DNA of 64,000 bases. Origin: Paeniglutamicibacter antarcticus (lineage in GTDB: Bacteria > Actinomycetota > Actinomycetes > Actinomycetales > Micrococcaceae). Position 1 is the stretch's first letter; each line of letters opens with the position of its first letter. Location of the stretch: NCBI RefSeq assembly GCF_900010755.1, contig NZ_CZJT01000150.1, positions 82,554 to 146,553 of the forward strand, read 5' to 3'. This document shows, piece by piece, positions 9,025 through 17,737 of this stretch. The notes below the pieces were generated by a model. That model did not search any database and had not been told where the DNA came from. It was given only the letters and a program-made list of their open reading frames with translations. Both the position numbers and the translations under genes were made by a program.

Positions 9025-9645
9025 TTAAACCTGTTGTGAAACGGGTTCGGGCTGCGTCGATGCCGCCCGGCGGCCCATGGCAAAGGCGAAAATCAGGGCA
9101 ACTAGTCCGGCCGCGGCCATGATCAGCGCGTTGGGGACCGTGGACTCGAAGGCGCCGGTCAGGAGCAGGATGGCGGGGATGGTCGCCGAAATATGGGCAA
9201 CCGTGAGAGTGAACCAACCCGTGGTGATGGTCAGCGAATCCATGTGGAGGGCCAACATCAGGAAGAAGAGGAACCAGAGGACCGCCCACAGGAACCACAT
9301 CACAGCGGAGACGGGATCATTGAAGTGAAGGGCGAGCACGAGACCGTAGACCACGGCAACCACGGCAACGAAGAGCGAGAACCAGCCCAGCCCATCACCT
9401 GGCAGCGAGTAGAGTGCATCGATGCCAACGTAGAGGTAGGTGAAGGCGAATAGGTAGAGCCCGGAGGCTCCGAAAATGACCGAGGGGTCCTCGTTGGACT
9501 GGGCGATGATAATGGTGGGGAATACCATCTGCATGGTTCCCACGAAAAGATTCATGAGGGCCGCGGATTTTCCTGGAATCCTTCCAAGGAGCATTAGCCC
9601 ATTAATGAAGAGCACAGCACCGACGTATAGCAAGCCAACATTACT
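9025..9645 (-). CDS. AmiS/UreI family short-chain amide/urea channel
   Basis: About 206 aa, six or seven hydrophobic segments. The N-terminus NVGLLYVGAVLFINGLMLLG and the central FAFTYLYVGIDALY are hallmarks of the AmiS/UreI family, proton-gated or passive pores for urea and short amides. The start chosen is TTG 9645 because AAGGA lies 8 nt upstream and it gives the usual family N-terminus; the frame is open to TTG 9663. Transcribed first in the cluster, it would admit formamide for FmdA. Confidence 0.88.
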   Translation of the reverse strand, partial: SNVGLLYVGAVLFINGLMLLGRIPGKSAALMNLFVGTMQMVFPTIIIAQSNEDPSVIFGASGLYLFAFTYLYVGIDALYSLPGDGLGWFSLFVAVVAVVYGLVLALHFNDPVSAVMWFLWAVLWFLFFLMLALHMDSLTITTGWFTLTVAHISATIPAILLLTGAFESTVPNALIMAAAGLVALIFAFAMGRRAASTQPEPVSQQV

Positions 9646-9663
9646 CAAGGGAACATCCTTCAA

Positions 9664-10173
9664 ATCGCGGAAATTGGATTGAGAGGGTGGAACGTTGGCA
9701 TGCTACAAAACCTAGCTTTGCCGGGTATTTCTCGAGCTGCCCCCAATCTAGGTGTAGTTCTCCGGGCGAGTCAATAGATTATTTGCCGTGCGTCAATACT
9801 TCGCGGCAAGGACGGGGTTTGATCAGTGGCGGAAGGCGGGCTGCGTCGCATGGCCGGGACGCATTTCCATGGACAAAGCTCGGGCCTCTATCGCTACCGG
9901 ATTGCTGCGGTAGTTGCGGATCAGGCAACCCAACAGATTGATGGCCTGTCATGGATCGGTGAAGTGAGAAAGAGACGGCAGCGCCGGCATCACGATGCCG
10001 GATCCTGTTCGACGGGCCTCATCACGGTCCGCGCGTGGAGCTCGTCGCAGGCAATCACCTGCCTTCGGACAAGCAAGTGCTTGCGGTACCGCCGGAAGGT
10101 AATATTTCTGCCGGCGGAGTGGACCGACGCCAACGCGACCAGACAACTTAAAGTGACATTCGGTTTCACGTGA
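9664..10173. other. Long intergenic region upstream of the amide cluster
   Basis: About 510 bp with no credible gene on either strand. Open frames here have no family signature or ribosome site. The right part near 9660-9760 probably carries the promoter of the amiS-fmdB-fmdA transcript. Confidence 0.5.
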
Positions 10174-10219
10174 CAGAAGGCCTGCACCGGATCACTGTTG
10201 ATCCCGTGCAGGCCTTCTG
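10174..10219. terminator. 21-bp hairpin, probable terminator
   Basis: CAGAAGGCCTGCAC-CGGATCA pairs with its complement across a 4-nt CTGT loop with a single mismatch. It lies about 180 nt beyond the stop of the minus-strand ScyD/ScyE-type gene and probably ends that transcript; no long T run is visible. Confidence 0.6.
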
Positions 10220-10400
10220 CGCGCCGCCTGAGTTGCCAATCAATGGTTGCCAATCAAAGGATTGGCCAACCGATACCCCAGTTCCCTGTGTCCTTCGTTC
10301 CCCTGACGAAAGCACCTTCAAAGGTTCCCCGAACCAGGTGTTCCCCGTGGACGGCGGTGTCCCACTTTTCACCGAAGGAACCGGGGTGATCGGGTGCCTG

Positions 10401-11504
10401 CTACCGGATACGCGCTGTCACCACGTTGCCGGTCATCGGCGGCTCGGCCAAGGCATTGGTGGTTGCAGCCAACATGTTTCCGCTGATTTCAACATCGGCT
10501 GCTGTCATTGCCGGCAATACTGTCACGGCCTTGCCCCTGACGATCTTGGAGATCCCGGCGCCCATCAATTGCGACAAGTACACGTTGCCCTTGCGGTCAA
10601 CCGCAATGCCGGTCGGGGCGCTGAGACCCTGGGCCAGCAATTCGGTCCGGTGTGACTTGAGGTTCACCCGGTAGGCCTTGCCCATGGACAACGATTCTCC
10701 TGGTGCCCCCGGCAGCACGGTGTAGTACAGCCAGGAACCCTTAACCTCGATGTCGGTGGGAACCGGCTGCGCGTAGTAGTTCAGACCCAACATGCAATCC
10801 GGGACAACCATGCCCATTTGGGCAACGGCGGCCTGGACTGCCTTGGTGATCTTGATGCGTTCGGCCGGCAATGCCTTGACCAGCTTCACCTTGCCGTGGT
10901 CCGAGACCTTGACGATCATGTTGGCGCCGGCATCGCCCACGTACAGCCCGTCACGGCCCGGTGCGGTGGAATACGGGTGCGAATAAAGCTCGCCCATTGA
11001 CTGCATGTAAGGAGCCTTGGCCAAGCACTTCTTGCTCACATAGCGCACGCCGTAGACGGTCTTTCCGTCAGGGTTGTACTTCTTCTCGAAATTCAACAGG
11101 TCGGTGACCGTGCGGTGTTTGCCCCAGCGGTCGATGGTCTTCAGTTCGGCGGGTCCCGCCACACCTTCAGCGGGGGAGCTGTTCTGGAAGTAGTACGTGG
11201 TTCCGTTCGCGTGGGAAACACCTGCAATTTCCGTGCCGGTTGCGCGTACCAACACACGCTTGACGCCGGTCTTGGAGATTGAGGTGAGCTGTCCGGCGAA
11301 GGACTCGGCTACCAGCAGGCTGCCGTGCGGTCCAAAGGCGACCTTCAGCGGTGAAATCAGTCCGTCGGTCAACGTGGTGATGTTGCCCAGCGGCGGTTTT
11401 GGTTGGGGATGGTGGTTGTTGCTGTGTGCTTGGGCAGGGGTGACGCTAAGCGTCACGGTCAGGGCCGAAGCCGCTGCCAAGGCAGTGATCGAGCGTAACT
11501 TCAT
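10401..11504 (-). CDS. Secreted ScyD/ScyE family protein
   Basis: 367 aa. An N-terminal signal peptide (MKLRSITALAAASALTVTLS, cleavage near PAQA-HS) is followed by a beta-propeller-like body with NHL-type motifs (LKVAFGPHGSLLVAES, GLYVGDAGANMIVKVSDHGK, PTGIAVDRKGNVYLSQ). The family is named after cyanobacterial scytonemin genes, but actinobacterial members have no known function. The ATG at 11504 is preceded by AAGG; the frame is open to 11627. It is a single-gene unit between 10174-10219 and the 11.5-11.9 kb spacer. Confidence 0.8.
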   Translation of the reverse strand: MKLRSITALAAASALTVTLSVTPAQAHSNNHHPQPKPPLGNITTLTDGLISPLKVAFGPHGSLLVAESFAGQLTSISKTGVKRVLVRATGTEIAGVSHANGTTYYFQNSSPAEGVAGPAELKTIDRWGKHRTVTDLLNFEKKYNPDGKTVYGVRYVSKKCLAKAPYMQSMGELYSHPYSTAPGRDGLYVGDAGANMIVKVSDHGKVKLVKALPAERIKITKAVQAAVAQMGMVVPDCMLGLNYYAQPVPTDIEVKGSWLYYTVLPGAPGESLSMGKAYRVNLKSHRTELLAQGLSAPTGIAVDRKGNVYLSQLMGAGISKIVRGKAVTVLPAMTAADVEISGNMLAATTNALAEPPMTGNVVTARIR

Positions 11505-11896
11505 GAGGAAACCTTGCCAATTAATTGGCGGTGCGCCCCGCACATGGGGGAGCCCCGGTGATTTTAGGGTTTTCGCTGCACCACGGGGGCTCATGCTGCG
11601 TCGGTTGAATACCGGAGCCAGCAACAAGGGTTCTTGGTGATAAATGGGCGCCTATGGCGGATGCGAGTGGATACCGTAGCAACGGCGTACAGGTTGATCC
11701 CCCAGCTCTGTTTCACCCTGACAACGATTCGGCCTAAGCCGAACAGTGTGAACCTTATGGCTGTATTCACTGGAAGTCAATGGTAGAAAATCCTTAATTT
11801 TTCAGGTGCTGCGGCAATCATTTTGGGGAAATCCATGCCAGACAATGTTTACGTCGCGAGCGGTGCCCGACGGTGCCTTCATGCAAGGATGGTTTC
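11505..11896. other. Divergent promoter region
   Basis: About 390 bp between the minus-strand ScyD/ScyE-type gene and the plus-strand OsmC gene. No gene is evident. The AT-richer part (11760-11840) is the likely promoter area for the OsmC gene. Confidence 0.4.
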
Positions 11897-12322
11897 ATGA
11901 GCGAAAACAGCAAAGAACAACGCCAGATAAGCCTCGAACGTGTGTCCTCCGGACGCTACCGCGCAACGAACCAGGCGGGGGACTCCATCGAATTCGGACG
12001 GGGCGAGGGGCTGCTGACCCCGGTGGAGCTCCTGCTGGCGGCCATTGCCGGTTGCTCCTCGATTGACGTGGACGCGGCCACCACGCGTCGCACCGAGCCG
12101 GAGCGCTTCACCGTCACGGCGCAGGGCGACAAAATCACCGAAGACGGTGCAAGCAGGGTCGATGATATCCGCATGTCCTTTGACCTTGCGTTCCCGGACA
12201 CCGAGGAAGGCCGCAAGGCCGCCGGCATGGTTGAGCGAATCGTGAAGCTTTCCCATGACAAGTACTGCACTGTCTCACGCACCGTTGAATTGGGTGCCTC
12301 GGTCACCAGTACCGTCCTGTAG
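11897..12322 (+). CDS. OsmC family peroxiredoxin-like protein
   Basis: 141 aa. The two redox cysteines of the OsmC/Ohr superfamily are present: GCSSIDV around residue 53 and KYCTVSRT near residue 126. The usual EFGRGEGLLTPVELLLAAIA helix precedes the first. Such proteins reduce organic or inorganic peroxides; the substrate cannot be fixed from sequence. ATG 11897 has AAGGATGG upstream; the frame also opens at 11873. A clear terminator follows at 12348. Confidence 0.88.
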   Translation: MSENSKEQRQISLERVSSGRYRATNQAGDSIEFGRGEGLLTPVELLLAAIAGCSSIDVDAATTRRTEPERFTVTAQGDKITEDGASRVDDIRMSFDLAFPDTEEGRKAAGMVERIVKLSHDKYCTVSRTVELGASVTSTVL

Positions 12323-12347
12323 AGCGTTTGCTGGCCAGCGACTTGAA

Positions 12348-12379
12348 CGCTGGCCCGGCGCCATGGCACCGGGCCAGCG
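12348..12379 (+). terminator. Terminator after the OsmC gene
   Basis: CGCTGGCCCGG and its exact complement CCGGGCCAGCG flank a 10-nt loop, 25 nt after the stop. There is no strong T run. Confidence 0.65.
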
Positions 12380-12468
12380 GATGACCGAATGCCGAGACGT
12401 TGGCCACCAATGCTTGGGCTGAGTTGATGTGGGGAGGAGTTGAGGAAAAAGTCCCCAGGGAACCGGCC

Positions 12469-12482
12469 TATACTTGAGGGCG
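12469..12482 (+). promoter_or_regulatory. Candidate -10 box for a leaderless truB transcript
   Basis: TATACT at 12469-12474 ends 7 nt before the truB GTG at 12482. That is the spacing expected if transcription starts at the start codon itself, common in actinobacteria. No convincing -35 box is visible, and a weak GAGGG just before the GTG leaves a normal start possible. Confidence 0.45.
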
Positions 12483-13393
12483 TGAAAACAGCCCAGCAGA
12501 ACCCCACGGAACCCATCGGCTCAGGCCTGGTCATCATCGACAAACCGCAGGGTTGGACGAGCCATGACGTGGTCGGGCGCACCCGCCGCCTGGCCGGAAC
12601 CCGCAAGGTCGGCCATGCCGGTACCTTGGACCCCATGGCAACCGGTGTGCTGGTGCTGGGCATCAACAAGGCAACGCGCCTGCTGACGTACATCGTGGGC
12701 GCCAACAAGACCTACACGGCCACCATCCGCCTGGGCGAATCAACGATCACCGATGACGCCGAGGGTGAGATCGTGCAGAAGCGCATTGCCGCCGCACTCA
12801 CCGAGGAACAAGTCCATGAGGCCGTTGCCAAACTGCGCGGTCCCATCGAGCAGGTCCCGTCCTCGGTGAGCGCCATCAAGGTCAACGGCGAACGCGCTTA
12901 CGCACGCGTGCGTGCCGGCGAAGACGTGAAACTTGCCGCCCGACCGGTGACGATCCACAAGTTTGAAATCCACGAGATCCGCCGCGAACGCGCCGGCAAG
13001 GTGCTGGACCTCGACGTGACCGTCGAATGCTCCTCCGGCACCTACATCCGTGCGCTGGCCCGCGACCTCGGCGAAGACCTCAACGTGGGCGGACACCTGA
13101 CCGCGCTGCGGCGCACCGAGGTTGGCCCCTACACCCTTGACCGCGCCCGCACCCTAGAGCAGCTGGCCGAAAACTTTGAGTACCTGCCGTTGGAAGATGC
13201 GGCTGATGCGCTGTTCACCCGTCGCGATCTCACCGAGCAGGAACGCGCCGAACTGTCCTACGGACGCCGGATCAGCAGCAATGAGACTAACGAAGTCACC
13301 GCGGCGTTCGCGCCCGACGGGACGCTGGTTGCCTTGCTGAAAAACAAGGGCGAGGAAGCCAAACCGGAACTGGTTTTCGCCACCGCGTCCTAA
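12482..13393 (+). CDS. truB: tRNA pseudouridine(55) synthase TruB
   Basis: 303 aa. TruB makes pseudouridine 55 in the T-loop of tRNAs. The catalytic motif GHAGTLDPMATGVL is present with its Asp near residue 50, preceded by DKPQGWTSHDVV; the later CSSGTYIRALARDLGE motif and a C-terminal PUA-like extension follow. GTG 12482 gives the family-standard length; the frame opens at TTG 12440, but its SD-like GGAGGAG is too close. It is followed by two small membrane-protein genes. Confidence 0.95.
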   Translation: MKTAQQNPTEPIGSGLVIIDKPQGWTSHDVVGRTRRLAGTRKVGHAGTLDPMATGVLVLGINKATRLLTYIVGANKTYTATIRLGESTITDDAEGEIVQKRIAAALTEEQVHEAVAKLRGPIEQVPSSVSAIKVNGERAYARVRAGEDVKLAARPVTIHKFEIHEIRRERAGKVLDLDVTVECSSGTYIRALARDLGEDLNVGGHLTALRRTEVGPYTLDRARTLEQLAENFEYLPLEDAADALFTRRDLTEQERAELSYGRRISSNETNEVTAAFAPDGTLVALLKNKGEEAKPELVFATAS

Positions 13394-13475
13394 GACTTTT
13401 GCTCCCCGTTCCCATCGAGGGCGGGGCACCCATTGAACGTGGGTTTTCCTTTTCTGATAAGGGGTTTGTTTCACC

Positions 13476-13850
13476 GTGATAGTTGACGGATTCTTCATTG
13501 CCGGTGCGATTCTGTGCGCCATCACCGTGCTCTTGGGGGTGCTGGGCACGATCCTCCATGACTACCCGGATGACCTGGCCTTGGTCTCCGTGGCGCTGCT
13601 CGAGGTGTTCCTGGTGTTCTATGGCATCTCCGCTGCCATCCGGCAGGCCGGCGGCCAGGTTATTGCGGGCGAGCCCTGGGAGTTCTGGGGCTACCTGCTG
13701 ACCGCGTTGTTGATCCCGGCGTTGGCGTTCGTGTGGGCAGTGACCGACAAATCGCGCTGGTCTAACACGGTGCTTGCAGTATCGGGTGTCATTGTTTTCG
13801 TGATGCTCTTCAGGATGGAACAGATTTGGGACGGGGCAATTGCCGCATGA
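13476..13850 (+). CDS. Small four-helix membrane protein
   Basis: 124 aa, almost wholly hydrophobic, with four predicted membrane helices (GFFIAGAILCAITVLLGVLG, LALVSVALLEVFLVFYGI, FWGYLLTALLIPALAFVWAV, TVLAVSGVIVFVMLF). GTG start. Homologous ORFs follow truB in related genomes, but no function is known to me. Its stop overlaps the next start (ATGA), so the two are co-translated and may form a membrane complex. Confidence 0.75.
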   Translation: MIVDGFFIAGAILCAITVLLGVLGTILHDYPDDLALVSVALLEVFLVFYGISAAIRQAGGQVIAGEPWEFWGYLLTALLIPALAFVWAVTDKSRWSNTVLAVSGVIVFVMLFRMEQIWDGAIAA

Positions 13851-14335
13851 GTGAAACCGGCAAGCAGGGCGCAAAGCGCTCACGCATCATCGACGCTACA
13901 CAGGGGCGCGGCGGTGACTCGAAGCCCAAGGGTTCCAACGGCGGACGCAGCTCCGGTTTGGGCCGCATCATCATCGCCGTCTACGGCGTGCTGGCGCTTT
14001 CGGCAACGGTCCGCGCCGTTTTCCAGATCATGTCGGACTTCTCCGCGGCTCCGCTGGCATACCTGCTCAGCGCCCTGGCCGGGCTGGTCTACATTGTCGC
14101 CACGCTCGCGCTGGCCTCGAAGAAGCCAGGCAGCTGGAAACTCTCGTGGTACGCGGTCTGGTTTGAGCTGATCGGTGTCTTGGTGGTTGGAGCGCTCAGC
14201 TACCTGCTACCGGCACTCTTCGCCCACCCCGCGGTCTGGTCGCACTTCGGCTCCGGCTACGGATACGTTCCGCTGGTGTTGCCGGTGATCGGTTTGTGGT
14301 GGCTGCACAAGCACCGCCCGGCCACCGCCGCATAA
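13847..14335 (+). CDS. Membrane protein co-translated with the preceding gene
   Basis: 162 aa. A basic, Gly/Ser-rich cytoplasmic N-terminus (about 40 residues) is followed by four membrane helices (IIIAVYGVLALSATVRAVF, LAYLLSALAGLVYIVATLAL, LSWYAVWFELIGVLVVGALS, YVPLVLPVIGLWWL). The ATG overlaps the upstream TGA by 4 nt. Function unknown. A strong terminator follows at 14375. Confidence 0.75.
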   Translation: MSETGKQGAKRSRIIDATQGRGGDSKPKGSNGGRSSGLGRIIIAVYGVLALSATVRAVFQIMSDFSAAPLAYLLSALAGLVYIVATLALASKKPGSWKLSWYAVWFELIGVLVVGALSYLLPALFAHPAVWSHFGSGYGYVPLVLPVIGLWWLHKHRPATAA

Positions 14336-14374
14336 TGCGCCAGCCGTAACCGGAAGCAACCTTCCACAACATCA

Positions 14375-14422
14375 GCCAGGGCCGTGGCTTTCCGAATCAC
14401 ATCGGAAAACCACGGCCCTGGC
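14375..14422. terminator. Terminator between convergent genes
   Basis: A 21-bp stem with one mismatch (GCCAGGGCCGTGG... pairing with ...CCACGGCCCTGGC), 6-nt loop, followed by ATTTTGGT. It lies between the plus-strand membrane-protein pair and the minus-strand DUF937 gene. Confidence 0.85.
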
Positions 14423-14447
14423 ATTTTGGTACGTGTTGTTCGACGAA

Positions 14448-15152
14448 TTACTTCTTGCCGAAGAGACCGCCCAAGATGCCGCCGAGGTCAAGGCCTCCGG
14501 CTTGCTGCTGTCCCTGCTGTTGCTCCTGCTGGTTGCCGCCGCCGAGCAATCCGCCGAGCATGCCGCCGAGGTCGAGACCGCCGCCCTGCTGTGACTGGCC
14601 CTGGCCTCCGCCGAGCAACCCGCCAAGCATGCCACCAAGATCCAGGCCGCCGCCCTGTGAACCCTGCTGGCCCCCGCCGAGCAACCCGCCAAGCATGCCA
14701 CCGAGGTCGAAACCACCGCCACCACCTTCACCGCCTGCAACCGCCGCGGATGAGGCGTTCTTCGACAGGAAGCTCATGACCAATGGGGCGAGCATCGGCA
14801 GTACCTTCTGGACCAGGCCACCGAGGTCGAACCCTTCCGGGGTCGCACCGTTGAGCTGGGCTGCAAGCACCGCCTGGTTTCCGCCCAAGACGTGGTCAAC
14901 AATTTTCTGTCCATCATCGGTGTCAATCGCATCGATGTTTACCCCGCCCTCAATCAGTGCTGCATCGTGCTGCGCAATGGCGTTCTGCAAGGCGCTGGCA
15001 CCTTCAGGGGACGCTGCATTGTTTTGCATGCCGGCAACAAGGGAAGGCAAAGCCGTGGCAACGGTGGCGCGTGCAGTGTCTTGATCGACACCAAGCTTTC
15101 CGGCGATCTGGTCAAGCGGCAACAAGTCGAGCAGTTGATTGAGGTCAGCCAT
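14448..15152 (-). CDS. DUF937 protein with Gly-rich C-terminal repeats
   Basis: 234 aa. The N-terminal ~140 residues (LLPLDQIAGKLGVDQDTARA, then IDTDDGQKIVDHVLGG) are the helical DUF937 domain. The C-terminus carries four near-identical repeats of the type GGGLDLGGMLGGLLGGG separated by Gln-rich spacers, ending DLGGILGGLFGKK. AAGGAG lies 6 nt before the ATG. The function of DUF937 is not established. The repeats are amphipathic and could self-associate. Confidence 0.85.
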   Translation of the reverse strand: MADLNQLLDLLPLDQIAGKLGVDQDTARATVATALPSLVAGMQNNAASPEGASALQNAIAQHDAALIEGGVNIDAIDTDDGQKIVDHVLGGNQAVLAAQLNGATPEGFDLGGLVQKVLPMLAPLVMSFLSKNASSAAVAGGEGGGGGFDLGGMLGGLLGGGQQGSQGGGLDLGGMLGGLLGGGQGQSQQGGGLDLGGMLGGLLGGGNQQEQQQGQQQAGGLDLGGILGGLFGKK

Positions 15153-15317
15153 GTTAACTCCTTGGACGTAGGTGAATCAGGTGATCCATTTTCATCCTAG
15201 GGTTGGGTGAACGGTTTTGGTGGGGTTTACGACAAAAATCGGCGGTTAGGGCATTCGTCGTCCATAATGGTTAGGGTCGTGCAACAGGCGGCCGAATATC
15301 CCAACGGAGGAGCAAGA

Positions 15318-16265
15318 GTGCACTATTGGAAAGGCCTTGAAGCCGTACCGCCCGGCATCGGCCCGTCGGTAGTGACGATCGGCAACTTCGACGGCGTGCA
15401 CCGCGGCCACCGCGAGGTTCTTGCCGCAGTGGTCGCCGAGGCAAAGAAACGCCACGCTAAGGCCATTGCCATCAGCTTCGATCCCCATCCGGCACAGGTC
15501 CACCGCCCGGACGACGCCCCCGAACTGATCATGGGCCTCGCCGACCGTATTGAGACCCTCGCCGATGAGGGACTCGACGGCCTGCTGATGATCCGCTACA
15601 CCCTTGAATTTGCCCAGGCCACTGCCGAGGAATTCGTTCTCAAGGTCATTGTTGGAGCCTTGGGAGCCTGCACCGTGGTGGTTGGCCACGACGTGCGCTT
15701 TGGACGCGGCAACGGGGGAGACTTCGCCTCCATGTGCGAGCTCGGCGAACAATACGGTTTTGATGTCATTGGCATTGATGACATAGGCGAACACCGCCGC
15801 TGGTCTTCGACATGGGTCCGCGAGGCCTTGAACCGCGGAGAAGTCGCCACCGCGGCACAGATCCTTGGACGCCCGCACCGCATGCGCGGCGAGGTGGTCC
15901 ACGGGGCCGCTCGCGGACGCGACCTGGGATTCCCCACAGCAAACCTTGCCGCAGACGCATCGGGCATCATTCCCGCCGACGGTGTGTATGCCGGATGGCT
16001 CGTCGACGAGGCGCAGGTTCGCTGGCCGGCTGCCATCTCCGTGGGTTCGAACCCCACCTTTGAGGGTGTCAGCCGCCAGGTGGAGGCCCACGTGATCGAC
16101 AGGCCCGAGGAGGGCGTCGAGGACTTTGATCTTTACGGCCAGCAAGTAATTGTTGAGTTCGTTGAACACCTGCGGCCCATGGTTGCCTACCGCGGGGTTG
16201 AAGCACTGATCGAACAGATGCGTGAGGATGTCCAGCGCACCCGTACGGTCCTGATTCATGCCTGA
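15318..16265 (+). CDS. ribF: Bifunctional riboflavin kinase/FMN adenylyltransferase
   Basis: 315 aa. It phosphorylates riboflavin to FMN and adenylates FMN to FAD. The N-terminal adenylyltransferase domain carries GNFDGVHRGH at residue 22 and SSTWVREALNRG; the C-terminal riboflavin-kinase domain starts at about 185 (HGAARGRDLGFPTANLAAD) and ends with YRGVEALIEQMREDVQRTR. GTG 15318 is preceded by GGAGGAG. Position after truB and before rpsO is the normal actinobacterial order. The next gene overlaps its last codons. Confidence 0.95.
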   Translation: MHYWKGLEAVPPGIGPSVVTIGNFDGVHRGHREVLAAVVAEAKKRHAKAIAISFDPHPAQVHRPDDAPELIMGLADRIETLADEGLDGLLMIRYTLEFAQATAEEFVLKVIVGALGACTVVVGHDVRFGRGNGGDFASMCELGEQYGFDVIGIDDIGEHRRWSSTWVREALNRGEVATAAQILGRPHRMRGEVVHGAARGRDLGFPTANLAADASGIIPADGVYAGWLVDEAQVRWPAAISVGSNPTFEGVSRQVEAHVIDRPEEGVEDFDLYGQQVIVEFVEHLRPMVAYRGVEALIEQMREDVQRTRTVLIHA

Positions 16266-17073
16266 GATTTCCAAGCCGCATCCCACTGATACACCGCGCT
16301 CAATACCGCCTCTTCCAACCCGGGCATTCACCATGAGCGCGGCACGCCGCCACGAACTTGCGGCGGCATTCAGGGCTGGCGGAAAACACTATGACGCGGT
16401 GCGTCCCTCCTATCCTCCTGCGGCAGTCGACTTCATGGTGCCCGGGCACGCCCGTGACGCAGTTGATATTGGCGCCGGAACCGGCATTTTCACTGCCATG
16501 CTGCTGGGCCGCGGCCTGCGCGTGCGCGCAGTGGAACCCTCGGGGGACATGCTCGAGGTGCTTCACTCCCGGTTGCCGGAGGTCATTGCGGTTGAAGGCA
16601 CGGGTGAGCGGACGGGGCTGGAGGATTCCAGCGCCGATGTTGTCACCTATGCACAGGCCTGGCACTGGGTGGACCCGATGCAGGCAAGCAGCGAGGCTGC
16701 CCGGATCCTGCGCCCCGGCGGCAAGCTGTCCCTGGTTTGGAACCAGCTGGATGTTTCGGTCTCGTGGGTACACCGTTTGGCCCGCATCATGCATGCGGGG
16801 GACGTGCACCGCCCCGACTTCGCACCTCCGTTGGGCCAGGAATTCTATGCGCCCGAATCCGGGCAGTGGACCTGGACGCAGCAGCTGACCGGCGAACAGC
16901 TCATTGAGCTGGCCAAGTCCCGTAGCTACTACCTGCGGGCGAGCGAGGCAACCCGCGCGCGGGTCGAGTCGAACCTAGACTGGTACCTCTATGAGCACTT
17001 GGGGCACGCCGAAGGCGAGCCAATTACGGTGCCTTACCTGACCCACGCATGGCGGGCACGGCTGCGTAGCTAG
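16258..17073 (+). CDS. Class I SAM-dependent methyltransferase
   Basis: 271 aa from ATG 16258, which overlaps the ribF stop by 8 nt; ATG 16333 (MSAARRHELAAAF) would drop a 25-residue Pro-rich leader, and neither has a good ribosome site. The Rossmann motif I DIGAGTGIFTAMLL, motif II VRAVEPSGDMLEVL and the YAQAWHWVDP segment place it in the Methyltransf_11 group. Substrate unknown. A second gene of the same type (60723-61529) shares the QAWHWV signature. Confidence 0.85.
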   Translation: MPEISKPHPTDTPRSIPPLPTRAFTMSAARRHELAAAFRAGGKHYDAVRPSYPPAAVDFMVPGHARDAVDIGAGTGIFTAMLLGRGLRVRAVEPSGDMLEVLHSRLPEVIAVEGTGERTGLEDSSADVVTYAQAWHWVDPMQASSEAARILRPGGKLSLVWNQLDVSVSWVHRLARIMHAGDVHRPDFAPPLGQEFYAPESGQWTWTQQLTGEQLIELAKSRSYYLRASEATRARVESNLDWYLYEHLGHAEGEPITVPYLTHAWRARLRS

Positions 17074-17217
17074 CGGACCATGACTGGCGTGGATGGATTC
17101 ATTACCCGGGTTCCTGGACGGAGCCAGGCCCGGATTTCCCGCAAACCGCCGACCACTGCTGGCGCCCAAGCCTGCGTGGAAACCTCGTGATTCGGTGCAC
17201 CAAGGATTGCATGCCGA

Positions 17218-17454
17218 CTAGTCCAGCGATATCACGCCGGTCTTGGCCGCGCGGATGAGGACCTGGACGCGATCACGTGCGTTCCACTTGGCCATGATCC
17301 GCCCGAAGTTGGCTTTAACTGTTGCCTCGGAAAGGCTCAAATCGGTGGCAATCTCGGTATTTGACATGCCGCATGCAAGCAGCTGAACTACGGAAAGCTC
17401 GCGCTCGGTGAGTTGAGGTGTCTCGCACTGGGTGGAAACACGGGTATACGCCAT
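17218..17454 (-). CDS. Orphan LuxR-type HTH protein, possibly a truncated response regulator
   Basis: 78 aa. TERELSVVQLLACGMSNTEI followed by ATDLSLSEATVKANFGRIM is a GerE/LuxR DNA-binding domain. The in-frame region upstream (to a stop near 17536) encodes only a charged linker and no receiver or sensor domain, so this is either a stand-alone HTH or the tail of a decayed response regulator. It is transcribed away from the split bacteriocin-like gene at 17738. Confidence 0.6.
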   Translation of the reverse strand: MAYTRVSTQCETPQLTERELSVVQLLACGMSNTEIATDLSLSEATVKANFGRIMAKWNARDRVQVLIRAAKTGVISLD

Positions 17455-17737
17455 CGGTGCCCTGAGCTGCAGCCGCTTCCGGTCCCCCTGACGCGATGCC
17501 TGCCTGTCAGCGGGACCCTGGGTGCGGGAGCTGGATTAGCCCGGAAGTGCATCCAGTAACCCGGTTTCCCCACCCCCAGACGCATACTTTTGAACCTGTG
17601 TTGGCGGTCCGGCTCCTTCGCGATGTAGACGAAAGTATCCATACGTCTATACCTATGGCGCTAGAAATGCTTCATGCCAATTCGGAACGATGGATTCATT
17701 GGATCAACATGAGTTCACTACCGAAGGAGACGCAAGC

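Noticed and set aside
15246..16334. 362-codon minus-strand frame opposite ribF
   Set aside because: Antisense shadow of ribF, which has all its catalytic motifs on the plus strand.
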